DNA of 45,686 nt from Methylotenera sp. (GCA_020035195.1 JAIQBT010000058.1:1-45686), one strand, 5' to 3'; positions 1 to 10,114 are shown, numbered from the stretch's first letter. Notes: generated by a model not told the origin, from the letters alone. Translations and numbers: made by a program.

Positions 1-270
1 TTGCTTGTAGTCGCCGGTTCCTGAAGCCAAGTCTTCCTTAGCACGGGCATAACTTAGGCCAGATTGTATGTCCCAATGTGGGCTCAACTCTTTACCTAAG
101 CGTATGGAAGCGCCAGCGCCATTTTTGGCAGCCAAGTCTTTATCCGTGTCCATCAGGCTTACGCCTGGCACGGCATACCAAGCACCGCTGTAAGCCTCTT
201 CTGCTGTGGCATTGAATGCCAGCAAGCTCATGGTAACCATTAGTGTCAAATGCATACGCATATTTTTCAT
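1..270 (-). CDS. Partial outer-membrane beta-barrel protein (OmpA-like N-terminal barrel), 3' end beyond window
   Basis: Manual minus-strand translation from ATG at 270: MKNMRMHLTLMVTMSLLAFNATAEEAYSGAWYAVPGVSLMDTDKDLAAKNGAGASIRLGKELSPHWDIQSGLSYARAKEDLASG; signal peptide then barrel-like strands; open to window edge. Confidence 0.55.
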   Translation of the reverse strand, partial: MKNMRMHLTLMVTMSLLAFNATAEEAYSGAWYAVPGVSLMDTDKDLAAKNGAGASIRLGKELSPHWDIQSGLSYARAKEDLASGTGDYKQ

Positions 271-358
271 ATTTTACTCCTTAAGCCATCCGCACTGGCG
301 ACCCTGGTCAGCCAAACAGACAACAACTTATTTAATATGGGGCCATTTTAGCAAAAAA

Positions 359-1075
359 TTATAGCATCTCACGAATTACTTTGATCTTCTCAGCATCCAG
401 CCGAGATTGGCGATGGTAGGCATGACAGACCCCACCTCTAAAACCGATGTAGCTGGGCTGCAAGCTTTTCGCTGCCGCAACGTGGTTTTGCCTCAATGAA
501 CCAGCCAGGCCCAATAATAAGCCTTGCTGCAACACCTGCTGAGCGAAGGCGCTGGCTTGCTTGTCGGCGTAGTGATCAAACAGACTTAAGCCATTTTTAT
601 GCTGCGTATCCAACATAATGCCTATCAATCCAGCATGCTTAATGGCGGCAATTAAACTGTCCGGGTACAGCGTTTCTGCAAACAGCACGGCGATGATCTG
701 ATGGCCAGACTGCGCATAGGGCTTTAGCGCATCCAAGCAAACTTGGTAATCCTCGCTAGGGAAAAAGCCGATTTTAACGATGTCCACACCACTGGCTAAG
801 ACTTGTTTCAATTGAGGGATCAGCCGATCAACTTGCATGGGTAAGTCACCCAATGTGGCGCTGCATAACTTTCTGCTCGCGGCTGGTTGGCGCTTGATTA
901 GCGCCACTATGGCTTTGATATCGTCTAGCGGCAAAGCACCTAAGGCGCCAAGCGCCGGATCTTTCAGGTCTACGATGTCGGCGCCCTGGTCTATGGCAAT
1001 TTGCGCCTCAGGGAGCGTACTCACACTGATTAATAATTGCGGGCTTTTCTTCTTACTGGCTAAGGCTAAGCTCAT
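359..1075 (-). CDS. mfnB: (5-formylfuran-3-yl)methyl phosphate synthase (MfnB/DUF556 family), methanofuran/methylofuran biosynthesis
   Basis: QLLISVSTLPEAQIAIDQGADIVDLKDPALGALGALPLDDIKAIV and FRGGVCHAYHRQSRLDAEKI are typical of the family; 4-nt overlap with upstream gene; C1-gene context. Confidence 0.88.
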   Translation of the reverse strand: MSLALASKKKSPQLLISVSTLPEAQIAIDQGADIVDLKDPALGALGALPLDDIKAIVALIKRQPAASRKLCSATLGDLPMQVDRLIPQLKQVLASGVDIVKIGFFPSEDYQVCLDALKPYAQSGHQIIAVLFAETLYPDSLIAAIKHAGLIGIMLDTQHKNGLSLFDHYADKQASAFAQQVLQQGLLLGLAGSLRQNHVAAAKSLQPSYIGFRGGVCHAYHRQSRLDAEKIKVIREML

Positions 1076-1647
1076 GCAATATTTTCGCCCGCCATCAAGG
1101 CATAATGCGTTTCTATTTTATCGATCAGCCAACCCCAGGCCTGCAACTCACGCTCACCCGCGGTTTTATCTATGGCTATTTGTAAATACTGTCTTTCCGC
1201 CTGCACCTTTTCTTTAGGCAAGCGGTTTAATCGACTGACTAGGACAGCCAACTCAATCACGGCGGCTTGCGCACGGTTAAAGCCGGCGAAGGCTTGGTGT
1301 TGTTCACGGTGCTGCACTTGCATAAACAATTGCGGACGAAGGGCATCGTCTTCCACCTTAAGCAAGGTCAATTCCTCATGCGCCAAACAGTTGGCCAATC
1401 TAAAGCCAACCACCTTCTCGGTGGGCAATAAGGTCCACGCTTGCCTGTTAGTCAATGCCGCAGCAAACACCCGCACGTCATCACTTAAACTTAGGACGGC
1501 CTGTTGGCTTGCTAAAATATTGCTCAAAGTCAGCGAGGGCTTATACGGGGAAATAATGACCATGCCATCACACCTTTGTATGCCAAATGGAGCGACATGC
1601 ATGTCCCCTTGGCTACTCATGCTGGTGATGATGGTCTCAAATATCAT
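1072..1647 (-). CDS. DUF447-family protein, H4MPT-pathway associated
   Basis: IFETIITSMSSQGDMHVAPFGIQ...VIISPYKPSLTLSNI resembles DUF447; overlaps neighbours by 4 nt; context with dihydropteroate synthase-like and mfnB. Confidence 0.8.
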   Translation of the reverse strand: MIFETIITSMSSQGDMHVAPFGIQRCDGMVIISPYKPSLTLSNILASQQAVLSLSDDVRVFAAALTNRQAWTLLPTEKVVGFRLANCLAHEELTLLKVEDDALRPQLFMQVQHREQHQAFAGFNRAQAAVIELAVLVSRLNRLPKEKVQAERQYLQIAIDKTAGERELQAWGWLIDKIETHYALMAGENIA

Positions 1648-3074
1648 GATTTGGCCTTCTTAGCCGCCAGTTTACGGGCAGTCAAGGCCGCCTCCCTATG
1701 GGCTATTTTCGCTTCAGATGTTAACGGAGTCGCACTCACTCCCCAATCCAAAGCTTGATCTTGCACATAGCGTTTTTTCAGTTGCCAAGCGATTTGCGCG
1801 CGCGCTAATTCCACCCCCAAATAAAAAGCGTGCGACGCATCTTCATGCACATCCAAGCTTGGGTATAAGGCAAACGGATCGGTGGCTTGGTGTAGGCCAC
1901 TTCTGTTGTATACGTGCACACCCTGTTCGCTGACTTGTATGCGAAAGTTGGGGTCTTTCACTAGGCTGGCTATTTCCGCAATTTCATCTGGCTTATAGCT
2001 AAATGGTCGCCTGTCGTGCAAGCCCATCAAGCCATGGCTGTAACCGCGAGGCAAGCGGTCGTCGGTTTTTGCCGCGTGCATGACGCGTCTGGCTAAATCG
2101 GCTTCAGCGATGGCATTGACCGCGTGCGGACTGACCGACGTGGCCAACACGGCATTGATGTTTAACTCACTGATAATGCCAAATAACAAGGTGTTGATGC
2201 CTGTGGTGTCGGCATCGGTCAATTCGGTCAGGTTACCTATTCCCATCATGATGGTGATATCGGGGTATTTTTTGCGTAAAGCCTGGTAACGCACGATAGA
2301 TTGGGTCAGCCCAAAATGGATGGGATCCAGAATAGCATCGGCAATAAATGGCTTGCCGGCTTTTTTACACGCTTCTATCGCCCGGTAAAGCGATGGCAGG
2401 TTGTGTGGCTTGGCTGGAATCAAGACCGGCGTGGCTGCCACCTCATGGGCTATCCACAGGGTCTTTTCCGTCAAACTCAGTAGAAAATCTGCCCCCGCAT
2501 GGCCGGCTGTGAGCAAATCATCGCTACTTAATGAATCCACGCTGACTTTAAAATCCAGGCCTTTGAGGGCTTGCACGGCTTCTTTTAAATGCGGGAAAGG
2601 CACACCAGGCAAACAACCCAAATCAATCACATTGGCGCCTTGCGCTTGGTAGCTTTGCGCTTTGGCCACGATAGCGGCCACACTTAACACGGGCGCATCG
2701 ACAATTTCTGCAAATATCTGCACCCGGTAATCGCTTAAATCCGGCGTCAAACCCACTTGGCCAAAATACTGCGGTAAATCTTTTAAATCGGCTGGGCCCC
2801 GCTCAACCGGCACACCATACTGCGCAGCCAAAGGAGCAATGTCGCCCAAACACAGGCCTGGGACGATGACTTTATCAGCATCGCCCGTGTCTTTTAGTCG
2901 CCTAGCGATTAAATCAGGGGTCATGAGTGCGGCTACCGATATGCCTATTTGCTCAATGCGGTATTTGAACGGTGGGGTGTTGCCACCTTGCTGGGACTGA
3001 ATTTGCGTCAAGACTTTAGCCAAGCTTTTTTCAGCCAATTTACCCGTTAAAAAAAGTAAATTTTTTGCCGACAT
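1644..3074 (-). CDS. Dihydropteroate synthase-like protein (DUF6513-type), H4MPT biosynthesis
   Basis: Family-like sequence: LFLTGKLAEKSLAKVL...PGLCLGDIAPL...RGPADLKDLP...GANVIDLGCLPG...MMGIGNLTELTDADTTGIN. Confidence 0.85.
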   Translation of the reverse strand: MSAKNLLFLTGKLAEKSLAKVLTQIQSQQGGNTPPFKYRIEQIGISVAALMTPDLIARRLKDTGDADKVIVPGLCLGDIAPLAAQYGVPVERGPADLKDLPQYFGQVGLTPDLSDYRVQIFAEIVDAPVLSVAAIVAKAQSYQAQGANVIDLGCLPGVPFPHLKEAVQALKGLDFKVSVDSLSSDDLLTAGHAGADFLLSLTEKTLWIAHEVAATPVLIPAKPHNLPSLYRAIEACKKAGKPFIADAILDPIHFGLTQSIVRYQALRKKYPDITIMMGIGNLTELTDADTTGINTLLFGIISELNINAVLATSVSPHAVNAIAEADLARRVMHAAKTDDRLPRGYSHGLMGLHDRRPFSYKPDEIAEIASLVKDPNFRIQVSEQGVHVYNRSGLHQATDPFALYPSLDVHEDASHAFYLGVELARAQIAWQLKKRYVQDQALDWGVSATPLTSEAKIAHREAALTARKLAAKKAKS

Positions 3075-3083
3075 GCTAAAGAA

Positions 3084-3641
3084 CTAGGCCGCCAATGCTT
3101 GCAAGCGTTGAGCGATGGCAGCAGACAATGCCGGGATATCTGCGTAGACGGTGGTGGCTTCGAAATTAGCCAATTTAGCCACGTTATCTAAATCGATTTG
3201 CCTAGGATAAACCTGCACGGTTTTTTGCCGTGGCGCTTCCGATTCTATGGCGCCTAGAGATTCTTCAGGCACGGTATCGCAAGCAAACACCAAACTGGGC
3301 ACACGGGTTTTACCTGCTTGCGCATACAAATTGGTGACCAATGAGTCAGAAAAGCCGTAGGCCATTTTTGCGATGGTATTGGAAGTGGCTGGGGCAATCA
3401 CCAAGCTGTGGTAGTGGCCGCTGTATAGCATGCCCACAGGTACACTGCTGGCAGTTTTATCATAATAAACACGGTGCTGAGTAGCCTCTAGCTTAGACTG
3501 AAAACCGTATTGAACAATAATTTCTGCAGCCGCTTTACTTAGGAATACATCGACATCCGACAATCTGGCCAGCAAGTCCAGCGTCTCTCTTAGGTAATGC
3601 CCAGAGCCCGATATTGCCCAAGCTAAGCGCTGCTTCTGCAT
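3084..3641 (-). CDS. Flavoprotein, DmrB/AfpA-like (putative dihydromethanopterin reductase)
   Basis: LAWAISGSGHYLRETLDLL...VDVFLSKAAAEIIVQYG...LVIAPATSNTIAKMAYGFSDSLVTNLYAQAGKTRVPSLVFACD; flavoprotein fold motifs and H4MPT gene context. Confidence 0.78.
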   Translation of the reverse strand: MQKQRLAWAISGSGHYLRETLDLLARLSDVDVFLSKAAAEIIVQYGFQSKLEATQHRVYYDKTASSVPVGMLYSGHYHSLVIAPATSNTIAKMAYGFSDSLVTNLYAQAGKTRVPSLVFACDTVPEESLGAIESEAPRQKTVQVYPRQIDLDNVAKLANFEATTVYADIPALSAAIAQRLQALAA

Positions 3642-3647
3642 GGCTAC

Positions 3648-4979
3648 TTAAGCGAAAGGGTGTTCGATCACGATGGTTTCATCGCGCTCAGGGCCGGTTG
3701 AAACGATGGCCACTGGCACACCACACAAAGCCTCCAAGCGTTTAAGGTAGTGCTGCGCATTTTTAGGCAAGCCATCCCAGGTTTTTACACCAAAGGTATT
3801 TTCCGTCCAACCTTGTACGCTTTCGTATATGGGTTTACAGCAGGCTACGTCGTCTGCACCTATGGGCAACAAGTCAATTTTTTTGCCGTCCAATTCATAA
3901 CCGGTGCAAATCTTAAGCTCGGCAATGCCGTCCAACACATCCAATTTAGTGATGCATAAACCGGTTAAGCCATTAATCATGGCCGAGCGACGTAAGGCTG
4001 CAGCATCAAACCAACCGCAGCGACGCTTGCGTTTAGTCACCGTACCAATCTCTTGGCCTTTGGTCGACATTTGATAGCCAGGCACGCCAACGGTTTCAAT
4101 GTCTAACTCGCTAGGGAATGGGCCGCCGCCGACACGCGTGGTGTAGGCTTTGGTAATACCCAACACATAATGCAACATATTGGCGCCAACACCAGTACCG
4201 GCGGATGCTTGGCCGGCTATGCAATTGCTTGAGGTGACATAAGGGTAAGTGCCATGATCGATGTCCAACAAGGTGCCTTGTGCGCCTTCGAACAATAAAT
4301 TATCACCGCGTGCATTGGCTGCGTACAGCTCGGCAGAAATATCGCTAATCATAGGTTTTAATGCAACAGCATGCTGCATGCTGGCATCGTATTGCTGATT
4401 AAAATCCACCGGCTTGGCATCTAAGTAATGGCTTAACACAAAATTATGGTAATCCATGACTTCGCGTAATTTTTCAGAAAAACGCGCTGGGTAGAACAAA
4501 TCGTAAACGCGTAAAGCACGACGCGCCACTTTATCTTCGTAAGTAGGGCCTATGCCTTTACCCGTCGTGCCTATCTTTTTCTCCGCACTGCGTTTGGCTT
4601 CACGCGCCACATCCACAGCCACATGGTGGCTCAAAATCAAGGGGCAGCCTGAGCTGACTTTTAAACGGCTTTTGACTTCCAAGCCGTCTTTTTCCAGCGC
4701 AGCAATTTCACCCAACAAGTGGCCGGCATCCAACACCACGCCATTGCCTATGTAACAATTAATGCCTGAGCGCACTATGCCTGACGGCACGAGATTTAAC
4801 TTGTAGACACGCTGCGCATCGCCCTGCCCCACCACCAAGGTGTGGCCTGCGTTATGCCCGCCTTGAAAACGCACCACGCCTTGTGCGTGGTCGGTTAGCC
4901 AGTCGACGATCTTGCCCTTGCCTTCATCGCCCCATTGCGTGCCTATAACGACGACATTTTTTGCTGCATTGTTTGCCAT
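3648..4979 (-). CDS. purA: Adenylosuccinate synthetase
   Basis: [22 protein letters not shown]...[11 protein letters not shown]...[14 protein letters not shown]. Confidence 0.98.
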   Translation of the reverse strand: MANNAAKNVVVIGTQWGDEGKGKIVDWLTDHAQGVVRFQGGHNAGHTLVVGQGDAQRVYKLNLVPSGIVRSGINCYIGNGVVLDAGHLLGEIAALEKDGLEVKSRLKVSSGCPLILSHHVAVDVAREAKRSAEKKIGTTGKGIGPTYEDKVARRALRVYDLFYPARFSEKLREVMDYHNFVLSHYLDAKPVDFNQQYDASMQHAVALKPMISDISAELYAANARGDNLLFEGAQGTLLDIDHGTYPYVTSSNCIAGQASAGTGVGANMLHYVLGITKAYTTRVGGGPFPSELDIETVGVPGYQMSTKGQEIGTVTKRKRRCGWFDAAALRRSAMINGLTGLCITKLDVLDGIAELKICTGYELDGKKIDLLPIGADDVACCKPIYESVQGWTENTFGVKTWDGLPKNAQHYLKRLEALCGVPVAIVSTGPERDETIVIEHPFA

Positions 4980-5014
4980 AACATTAACTTTATAATTTTA
5001 GTTTAAGAGTGTGC

Positions 5015-6184
5015 TTAGTTTTTATCGCTATCGATGGACACCACATGCCAACCGGAGTTGTAATGGGCCAGCTTTCTATTGCAATTTAATTCTTTAAAAT
5101 CGCTGCCTGCATCAGGCAGCGCTTGTATAACTATTTGCCCCTCTGCCCTTAATGCAGAAATTTTTTCGCGCAAGCTTGCATCGTCTTGGGCTGGTGCAAA
5201 AATAGCCAAGGGCAATTGCGCAGGGGCTAATGCCGTCACTACCCCGCGTAAATCCAAGCTAAATCCAGTGGCTGGGCGTGCCCGACCAAACGCCGAACCC
5301 ACTTCATCGTAACGACCGCCTAAGGCCAAGGGTCCTTTGTAGCCATGGGCATAGGCAGCAAACACCATGCCACTGTGGTAGTGGTAGCCGCGCAATTCGC
5401 TTAAATCAAAACTCAAGCTGACCTCTAAATCGGCCAAGGCGCTACTGACGGTCGTTAGGCTCGCCAAGGCCGTTGTTATCGCAGGTATTGCAGGCAAGAC
5501 CTTGGCGGCTTTAATTAATACGGCTTTATCGCCATTTAACTCGGTCAAGTGCAACAAGGCCTCGCGGGTGACTTTATCCAAGCTTTGCGCTAGGCTAGCC
5601 ACGCTTGCCTGGTCTTTACTTTGCAAGGCGGCGTATAGATCCTGCTCCAATTGAGGCGCGATTTGGCTAGCGTTAATTAAACTGCCAAAAATATTCACGT
5701 GACTAAAATCCATGTGCACGCGATTCACGCCCATGGCATGCAAGGCTTGTATCAATAGCCACTGAATTTCGATGTCACTGGCCACGCCAGCATGGCCGTA
5801 CAATTCTGCGCCTAATTGCAAAGGCTCACGCGTTTGGGCTAAGCCGTCCGGCTTGGTGCGAAGCACGCTACCGGCGTAGCACAAACGGGTTATGCCTTGC
5901 TGATTTAGCAAATGGGCATCAATACGGGCGGCTTGCGGTGTCATGTCGGCACGCACCCCCATCAAACGGCCGCTTAACTGATCCACCACTTTATAGGTAG
6001 CCAAGTCTAAATCGTGACCAGCTCCGGTGGTTAGCGACTCCATGTATTCCAGCATGGGTGGAATGACGTACTGGTAACCGTGCACGCGAAATAAATCCAA
6101 TAGCGTGCGGCGCAAGGATTCAATCCGTGCCGCCTCAGCCGGCAACACGTCTTCTATGTATTCTGGAAGTAGCCAATTACGCAT
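5015..6184 (-). CDS. hisZ: ATP phosphoribosyltransferase regulatory subunit
   Basis: HisRS-like: WLLPEYIEDVLPAEAARIESLRR...RADMTPQAARIDAH...GGRYDEVGSAFGRARPATGFSLDLR; next to purA. Confidence 0.93.
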   Translation of the reverse strand: MRNWLLPEYIEDVLPAEAARIESLRRTLLDLFRVHGYQYVIPPMLEYMESLTTGAGHDLDLATYKVVDQLSGRLMGVRADMTPQAARIDAHLLNQQGITRLCYAGSVLRTKPDGLAQTREPLQLGAELYGHAGVASDIEIQWLLIQALHAMGVNRVHMDFSHVNIFGSLINASQIAPQLEQDLYAALQSKDQASVASLAQSLDKVTREALLHLTELNGDKAVLIKAAKVLPAIPAITTALASLTTVSSALADLEVSLSFDLSELRGYHYHSGMVFAAYAHGYKGPLALGGRYDEVGSAFGRARPATGFSLDLRGVVTALAPAQLPLAIFAPAQDDASLREKISALRAEGQIVIQALPDAGSDFKELNCNRKLAHYNSGWHVVSIDSDKN

Positions 6185-6196
6185 TTTTTCTCATCT

Positions 6197-6385
6197 TTAA
6201 CGGTTAGTTATCCAAATCAACAACAGCCCAGCCAGCACCGATAACAAGCCAACAAACCTCAGTTGACCGTCCTTAAACGCAATCAAACGTATAAAAGCCT
6301 CGCGCCAAGCTTGCGGAAAAAGCAATGGCATCAAGCCTTCCAACACCAGCATCAAACCTAAGGCAGTTAATAGACTGGGCTGCAC
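6197..6385 (-). CDS. DUF2065 family small membrane protein
   Basis: 62 aa, LMLVLEGLMPLLFPQAWREAF...RFVGLLSVLAGLLLIW; between hflC and hisZ. Confidence 0.82.
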   Translation of the reverse strand: MQPSLLTALGLMLVLEGLMPLLFPQAWREAFIRLIAFKDGQLRFVGLLSVLAGLLLIWITNR

Positions 6386-6414
6386 TTTTTATACCATCGC
6401 CTTATTTAATCGAA

Positions 6415-7287
6415 TTATTTTTTATTTGGGCTGCGCATGTATTTAAAAAAGTCTGAGCTTGGGTCTAAGACCATGACATCGCTCTTGCTTTTGAAGGTGT
6501 TTTTATAGGCTTCGGTGCTGCGGTAAAAAGCATAAAACTCAGGGTTTTTACCGTAGGCTTGATTGTAAATAGCCGCGGCCGTAGCATCGCCCTCACCTTT
6601 TGTTTTTTGCGCTTCGCGGTAAGCTTCGGCAATAATCACCTCACGCTGCTTATCGGCATCCGCACGAATTTTCTCTGAAGCAGCCGACCCTTCTGAGCGC
6701 AATTGATTGGCTAAGCGCTTACGCTCGGCTATCATACGGTCGAACACGGACTTGCTGATTTCTTCAGCATAATCAACGCGCTTCAAGCGCACATCGACCA
6801 CTTGTATACCAATTTGGCGAGCTTCCATGTCCGCCCGTTTACGTAAATTATCCATAATCGTGCCACGCTCGCCGGCAATCACATCGTGCACCGTGCGTTT
6901 ACCAAATTCAGCACGCAAGCCAGCATTCACCACCTTGGACAACCGGTCTTCCGCTGCCGCTTCACCGCCGTCTTTAATCGACACATAGTATTTAGCCGGA
7001 TCAATGATGCGCCATTTCACGAATGAATCGACCATCATGTATTTGTTTTCACTGGTAATGAATTTAGCCGGCTGTTCCCAATCCAGGGTCAGGATGCGGT
7101 TATCAAAGTACTTTAAATTATCCACCATGGGTAATTTAAAATGCATACCGGGTTGTTTTTTAACCGCAACAATTTCACCCAAGCGTTGCACGATGACGTA
7201 CTGAGTTTGATCAACCGTGAACGCCGAACTGGAGAACAACACCAATACGGCCACCAGCACTACAAGACTATTCGTTATGTTTCTCAT
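6415..7287 (-). CDS. hflC: HflC, SPFH-domain modulator of FtsH protease
   Basis: FTVDQTQYVIVQRLGEIVAVKKQPGMHFKLPMVDNLKYFDNRILTLD; adjacent to hflK. Confidence 0.96.
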   Translation of the reverse strand: MRNITNSLVVLVAVLVLFSSSAFTVDQTQYVIVQRLGEIVAVKKQPGMHFKLPMVDNLKYFDNRILTLDWEQPAKFITSENKYMMVDSFVKWRIIDPAKYYVSIKDGGEAAAEDRLSKVVNAGLRAEFGKRTVHDVIAGERGTIMDNLRKRADMEARQIGIQVVDVRLKRVDYAEEISKSVFDRMIAERKRLANQLRSEGSAASEKIRADADKQREVIIAEAYREAQKTKGEGDATAAAIYNQAYGKNPEFYAFYRSTEAYKNTFKSKSDVMVLDPSSDFFKYMRSPNKK

Positions 7288-7295
7288 TACGGCTC

Positions 7296-8495
7296 CTACC
7301 TGCTTTCTCTGTCACGACTGCGAAACGCGTCGCGTGTACGGTCTGTGGTTGGCGCCGGCTCTGCCGCGACAGGCGCCTGTGGGTTGAGGGATTGCAGGGA
7401 TTGTGATTTTTGCACTGCCGCATCCTGGGTGGTATTCATCAATTTATCCAATGGTAAATACAGCATGCTGTTGCCGCCTTTTTGATCCACCACTACTTTG
7501 CTGACGCTGGATAAGATTTGTTCTTGTGCTTCTAAAAACAAACGCTGACGGGTCACTTCCGGCGCTTTTTTATACTGCACTAAAATTTGCTCAAAACGAC
7601 TGGCATTACCCTTGGCTTCGCTTTCTACCTTTAATTTGTAGCCAGCCGCTTCAGCCAGCAACCTAGACGCCGTACCGCGCGCCTTAGGGATGATGTCATT
7701 AGCGTAAGCTTGGCCTTCATTAATTTGCCTTTGGTTATCTTGATTGGCGCGGTTAACGTCTTCAAACGCTTCTTGCACTTGCTCAGGTGGCTGTGCACTC
7801 TGCAAAGACACGCTGGTGATATTCACACCGGTTTTATAACTGTCCAAAATAATTTGCATGCGCTCTGACGTATCGGCCAAGCCTTTTTGCAACAGGTCGT
7901 CCAGCTTACTTTTACCCACCACTTCTCGTATAGCGGTTTCAGCCGCAGACATCACGGCCTCATCGGTAGAGCGGTTGTTAAACAAATAGTCTTTGGCATT
8001 TTTTACGTTGTATTGCACGGCAAATTGTAAATCGATGATGTTTTCATCTTCGGTCAGCATCAAGGCTTCTTTAGGCTGCTTCACTTTGCTGCCACTGCCT
8101 TCACCGGCACTTCTGTAACCCACTTCCAATCGACGCACCTGCTCCATATTAACCACGTCGGCGGATTCAAATGGGTAGGGAAAATGCCAGCGTGGGCCAG
8201 GCTCAGACGTTTCAACAAAGTTACCAAAACGCTTCACCACGCCCAAGGAACCTTGATCCACAATATAAAAACCTGCGCCTAACCAGACTAAGGCCAGCAC
8301 CGCAACAATAGGCAGAACCGGTAATGCAGGCGCTTCCATTGGCTCAGCAGGCTGCTTGCCTGAAGGTGGCTTAGGCTGATTGCCACCGCCTTTGCCAAAT
8401 AAATTATTGATTTTGCGGCTTAAATCACGCATCACTTGGTCCAAATCGGGCGGACCGTCGTTATTACCCTGTAACCAGCCAGGAAATTTAATCAT
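7296..8495 (-). CDS. hflK: HflK, SPFH-domain modulator of FtsH protease
   Basis: GFYIVDQGSLGVVKRFGNFVETSEPGPRWHFPYPFE...NRANQDNQRQINEGQAYANDIIPKARG. Confidence 0.96.
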   Translation of the reverse strand: MIKFPGWLQGNNDGPPDLDQVMRDLSRKINNLFGKGGGNQPKPPSGKQPAEPMEAPALPVLPIVAVLALVWLGAGFYIVDQGSLGVVKRFGNFVETSEPGPRWHFPYPFESADVVNMEQVRRLEVGYRSAGEGSGSKVKQPKEALMLTEDENIIDLQFAVQYNVKNAKDYLFNNRSTDEAVMSAAETAIREVVGKSKLDDLLQKGLADTSERMQIILDSYKTGVNITSVSLQSAQPPEQVQEAFEDVNRANQDNQRQINEGQAYANDIIPKARGTASRLLAEAAGYKLKVESEAKGNASRFEQILVQYKKAPEVTRQRLFLEAQEQILSSVSKVVVDQKGGNSMLYLPLDKLMNTTQDAAVQKSQSLQSLNPQAPVAAEPAPTTDRTRDAFRSRDRESR

Positions 8496-8531
8496 TTAAC
8501 ACTCCAAAATCCATCATTAGCCGAGCTTAAC

Positions 8532-9668
8532 TTAAGCGTATGCACTCTCTTCAGTGCTTAATTTTTGTAAATACTGCCCATGTTCAGCAATGGCCAGTCT
8601 TAATAAATCCATGCCTTCACCCGTTTTAGCAGAAACGTGCAGGCTGCTAATTCTACCATATTCATCCCGGCTAATAGCGGGCAACAAACCCACCCGGTCT
8701 ATCTGATTGTGCACTAAAATTTGTGGCACTTGGGCGGCCCCTATCTCCGATAAAACCTTATTTACTTGCGCTATCTGCTCATCGCGGTTGCTACTGGCCG
8801 TGTCGACAATGTGCAATAAGAGGTCGGCTTGGACGGCCTCCTCCAATGTCGCACTAAACGCCTCCACCAAGGCGTGCGGCAAGTGTTTAATAAAACCCAC
8901 CGTATCGGACAGCACAACCGAGCCACAATCAGCGATGTAAATTTTATGGGTGGTGGTATCCAAGGTAGCAAACAATTGATCGGCCACGTAAATGTCGGCT
9001 TTGGTCAGGCGATTAAACACGGTGGACTTACCGGCATTGGTGTAACCGACCAGCGACACGGTCATGACATTAGAACGTTTGCGCGCCCTGCGCTGCATGC
9101 CGCGCTGGGCTTTTAGCTTGATTAACTTTTCACGCAATTGCTTGACCCGCACACGCAGCATGCGTCTATCCAATTCCAACTGGGTTTCACCAGGACCGCC
9201 ACGCACGCCTATGCCGCCTTTTTGCCTTTCTAGGTGGGTCCAACCTCGGACCAAGCGGGTAGACAAGTGCTCCAACTGAGCCAATTCAACTTGTAATTTC
9301 CCCTCGTGACTTTGCGCACGCTGACTAAATATATCCAGTATTAAACCGGTTCTGTCCACCACACGCGCTTGCAATAGGCGTTCTAAATTACGCTGCTGTG
9401 AAGGCGAAAGGTCGTGATTAAAAACGGCAATATTGGACTCACTGGCCTGCATCATTTGCGCCAATTCGTCGGCTTTGCCACTGCCTATAAAGTACTTGGC
9501 ATCGGGCGCAACCCGCTTAGCTTCTACGGTACCGCGTATGGCCAAGCCTGCCGTTAAACTTAACTGCCTAAGTTCGTGCAAACTTTCCTGGTAATCGTGA
9601 TCACCAAAATCAACGCTCACCATGATGGCAGCATCAAAGCCGCCGGGGCGCTCAAACAAGTCTTTCAA
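8532..9668 (-). CDS. hflX: GTPase HflX
   Basis: GGIGVRGGPGETQLELDRR and G-domain VSLVGYTNAGKSTVFNRLT...DTVGFIKHLPHALVEAF. Confidence 0.96.
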   Translation of the reverse strand: MKDLFERPGGFDAAIMVSVDFGDHDYQESLHELRQLSLTAGLAIRGTVEAKRVAPDAKYFIGSGKADELAQMMQASESNIAVFNHDLSPSQQRNLERLLQARVVDRTGLILDIFSQRAQSHEGKLQVELAQLEHLSTRLVRGWTHLERQKGGIGVRGGPGETQLELDRRMLRVRVKQLREKLIKLKAQRGMQRRARKRSNVMTVSLVGYTNAGKSTVFNRLTKADIYVADQLFATLDTTTHKIYIADCGSVVLSDTVGFIKHLPHALVEAFSATLEEAVQADLLLHIVDTASSNRDEQIAQVNKVLSEIGAAQVPQILVHNQIDRVGLLPAISRDEYGRISSLHVSAKTGEGMDLLRLAIAEHGQYLQKLSTEESAYA

Positions 9669-9699
9669 GGTTTACAGGACCACGCTAATAATAGGATTC

Positions 9700-9936
9700 T
9701 TATGCGGCATCTTCAGTTGGATTGAACGCCACCATGCGTGCAGGCACTATGGTTGAAATGGCATGCTTGTAGACCATTTGCGTGACGGTATTTTTCAGCA
9801 AAATCACGTATTGATCGAAGGAATCAACCTGACCTTGCAATTTAATGCCATTGACAAGATAGATGGATACAGCAACATGCTCTTTGCGTAAAGCGTTAAG
9901 GAATGGGTCTTGTAACATTTGCCCTTTGTGATTCAT
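9700..9936 (-). CDS. hfq: RNA chaperone Hfq
   Basis: 78 aa; [59 protein letters not shown]. Confidence 0.98.
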   Translation of the reverse strand: MNHKGQMLQDPFLNALRKEHVAVSIYLVNGIKLQGQVDSFDQYVILLKNTVTQMVYKHAISTIVPARMVAFNPTEDAA

Positions 9937-10114
9937 GGTGTCTCCTATTGTTTGGAGTTAAATAAAAACTGCATAAGTTATGTTGCATAAGTAATAGTAC
10001 GCTGCTTACAATTTAGAACAATGGCTAGCTGCGCACATTTAATACTATTACTGCCCTTGCTATCACATGTGCGGCAATATGCCGCAAAATTCAAGCCCTA
10101 CTGATGTTGAGTCC

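Noticed and set aside
837-1758. Plus-strand ORFs 837..1217, 1172..1663 and 1576..1758
   Set aside because: Antisense to mfnB, DUF447 and the DHPS-like genes; no recognisable motifs; explained by codon bias.
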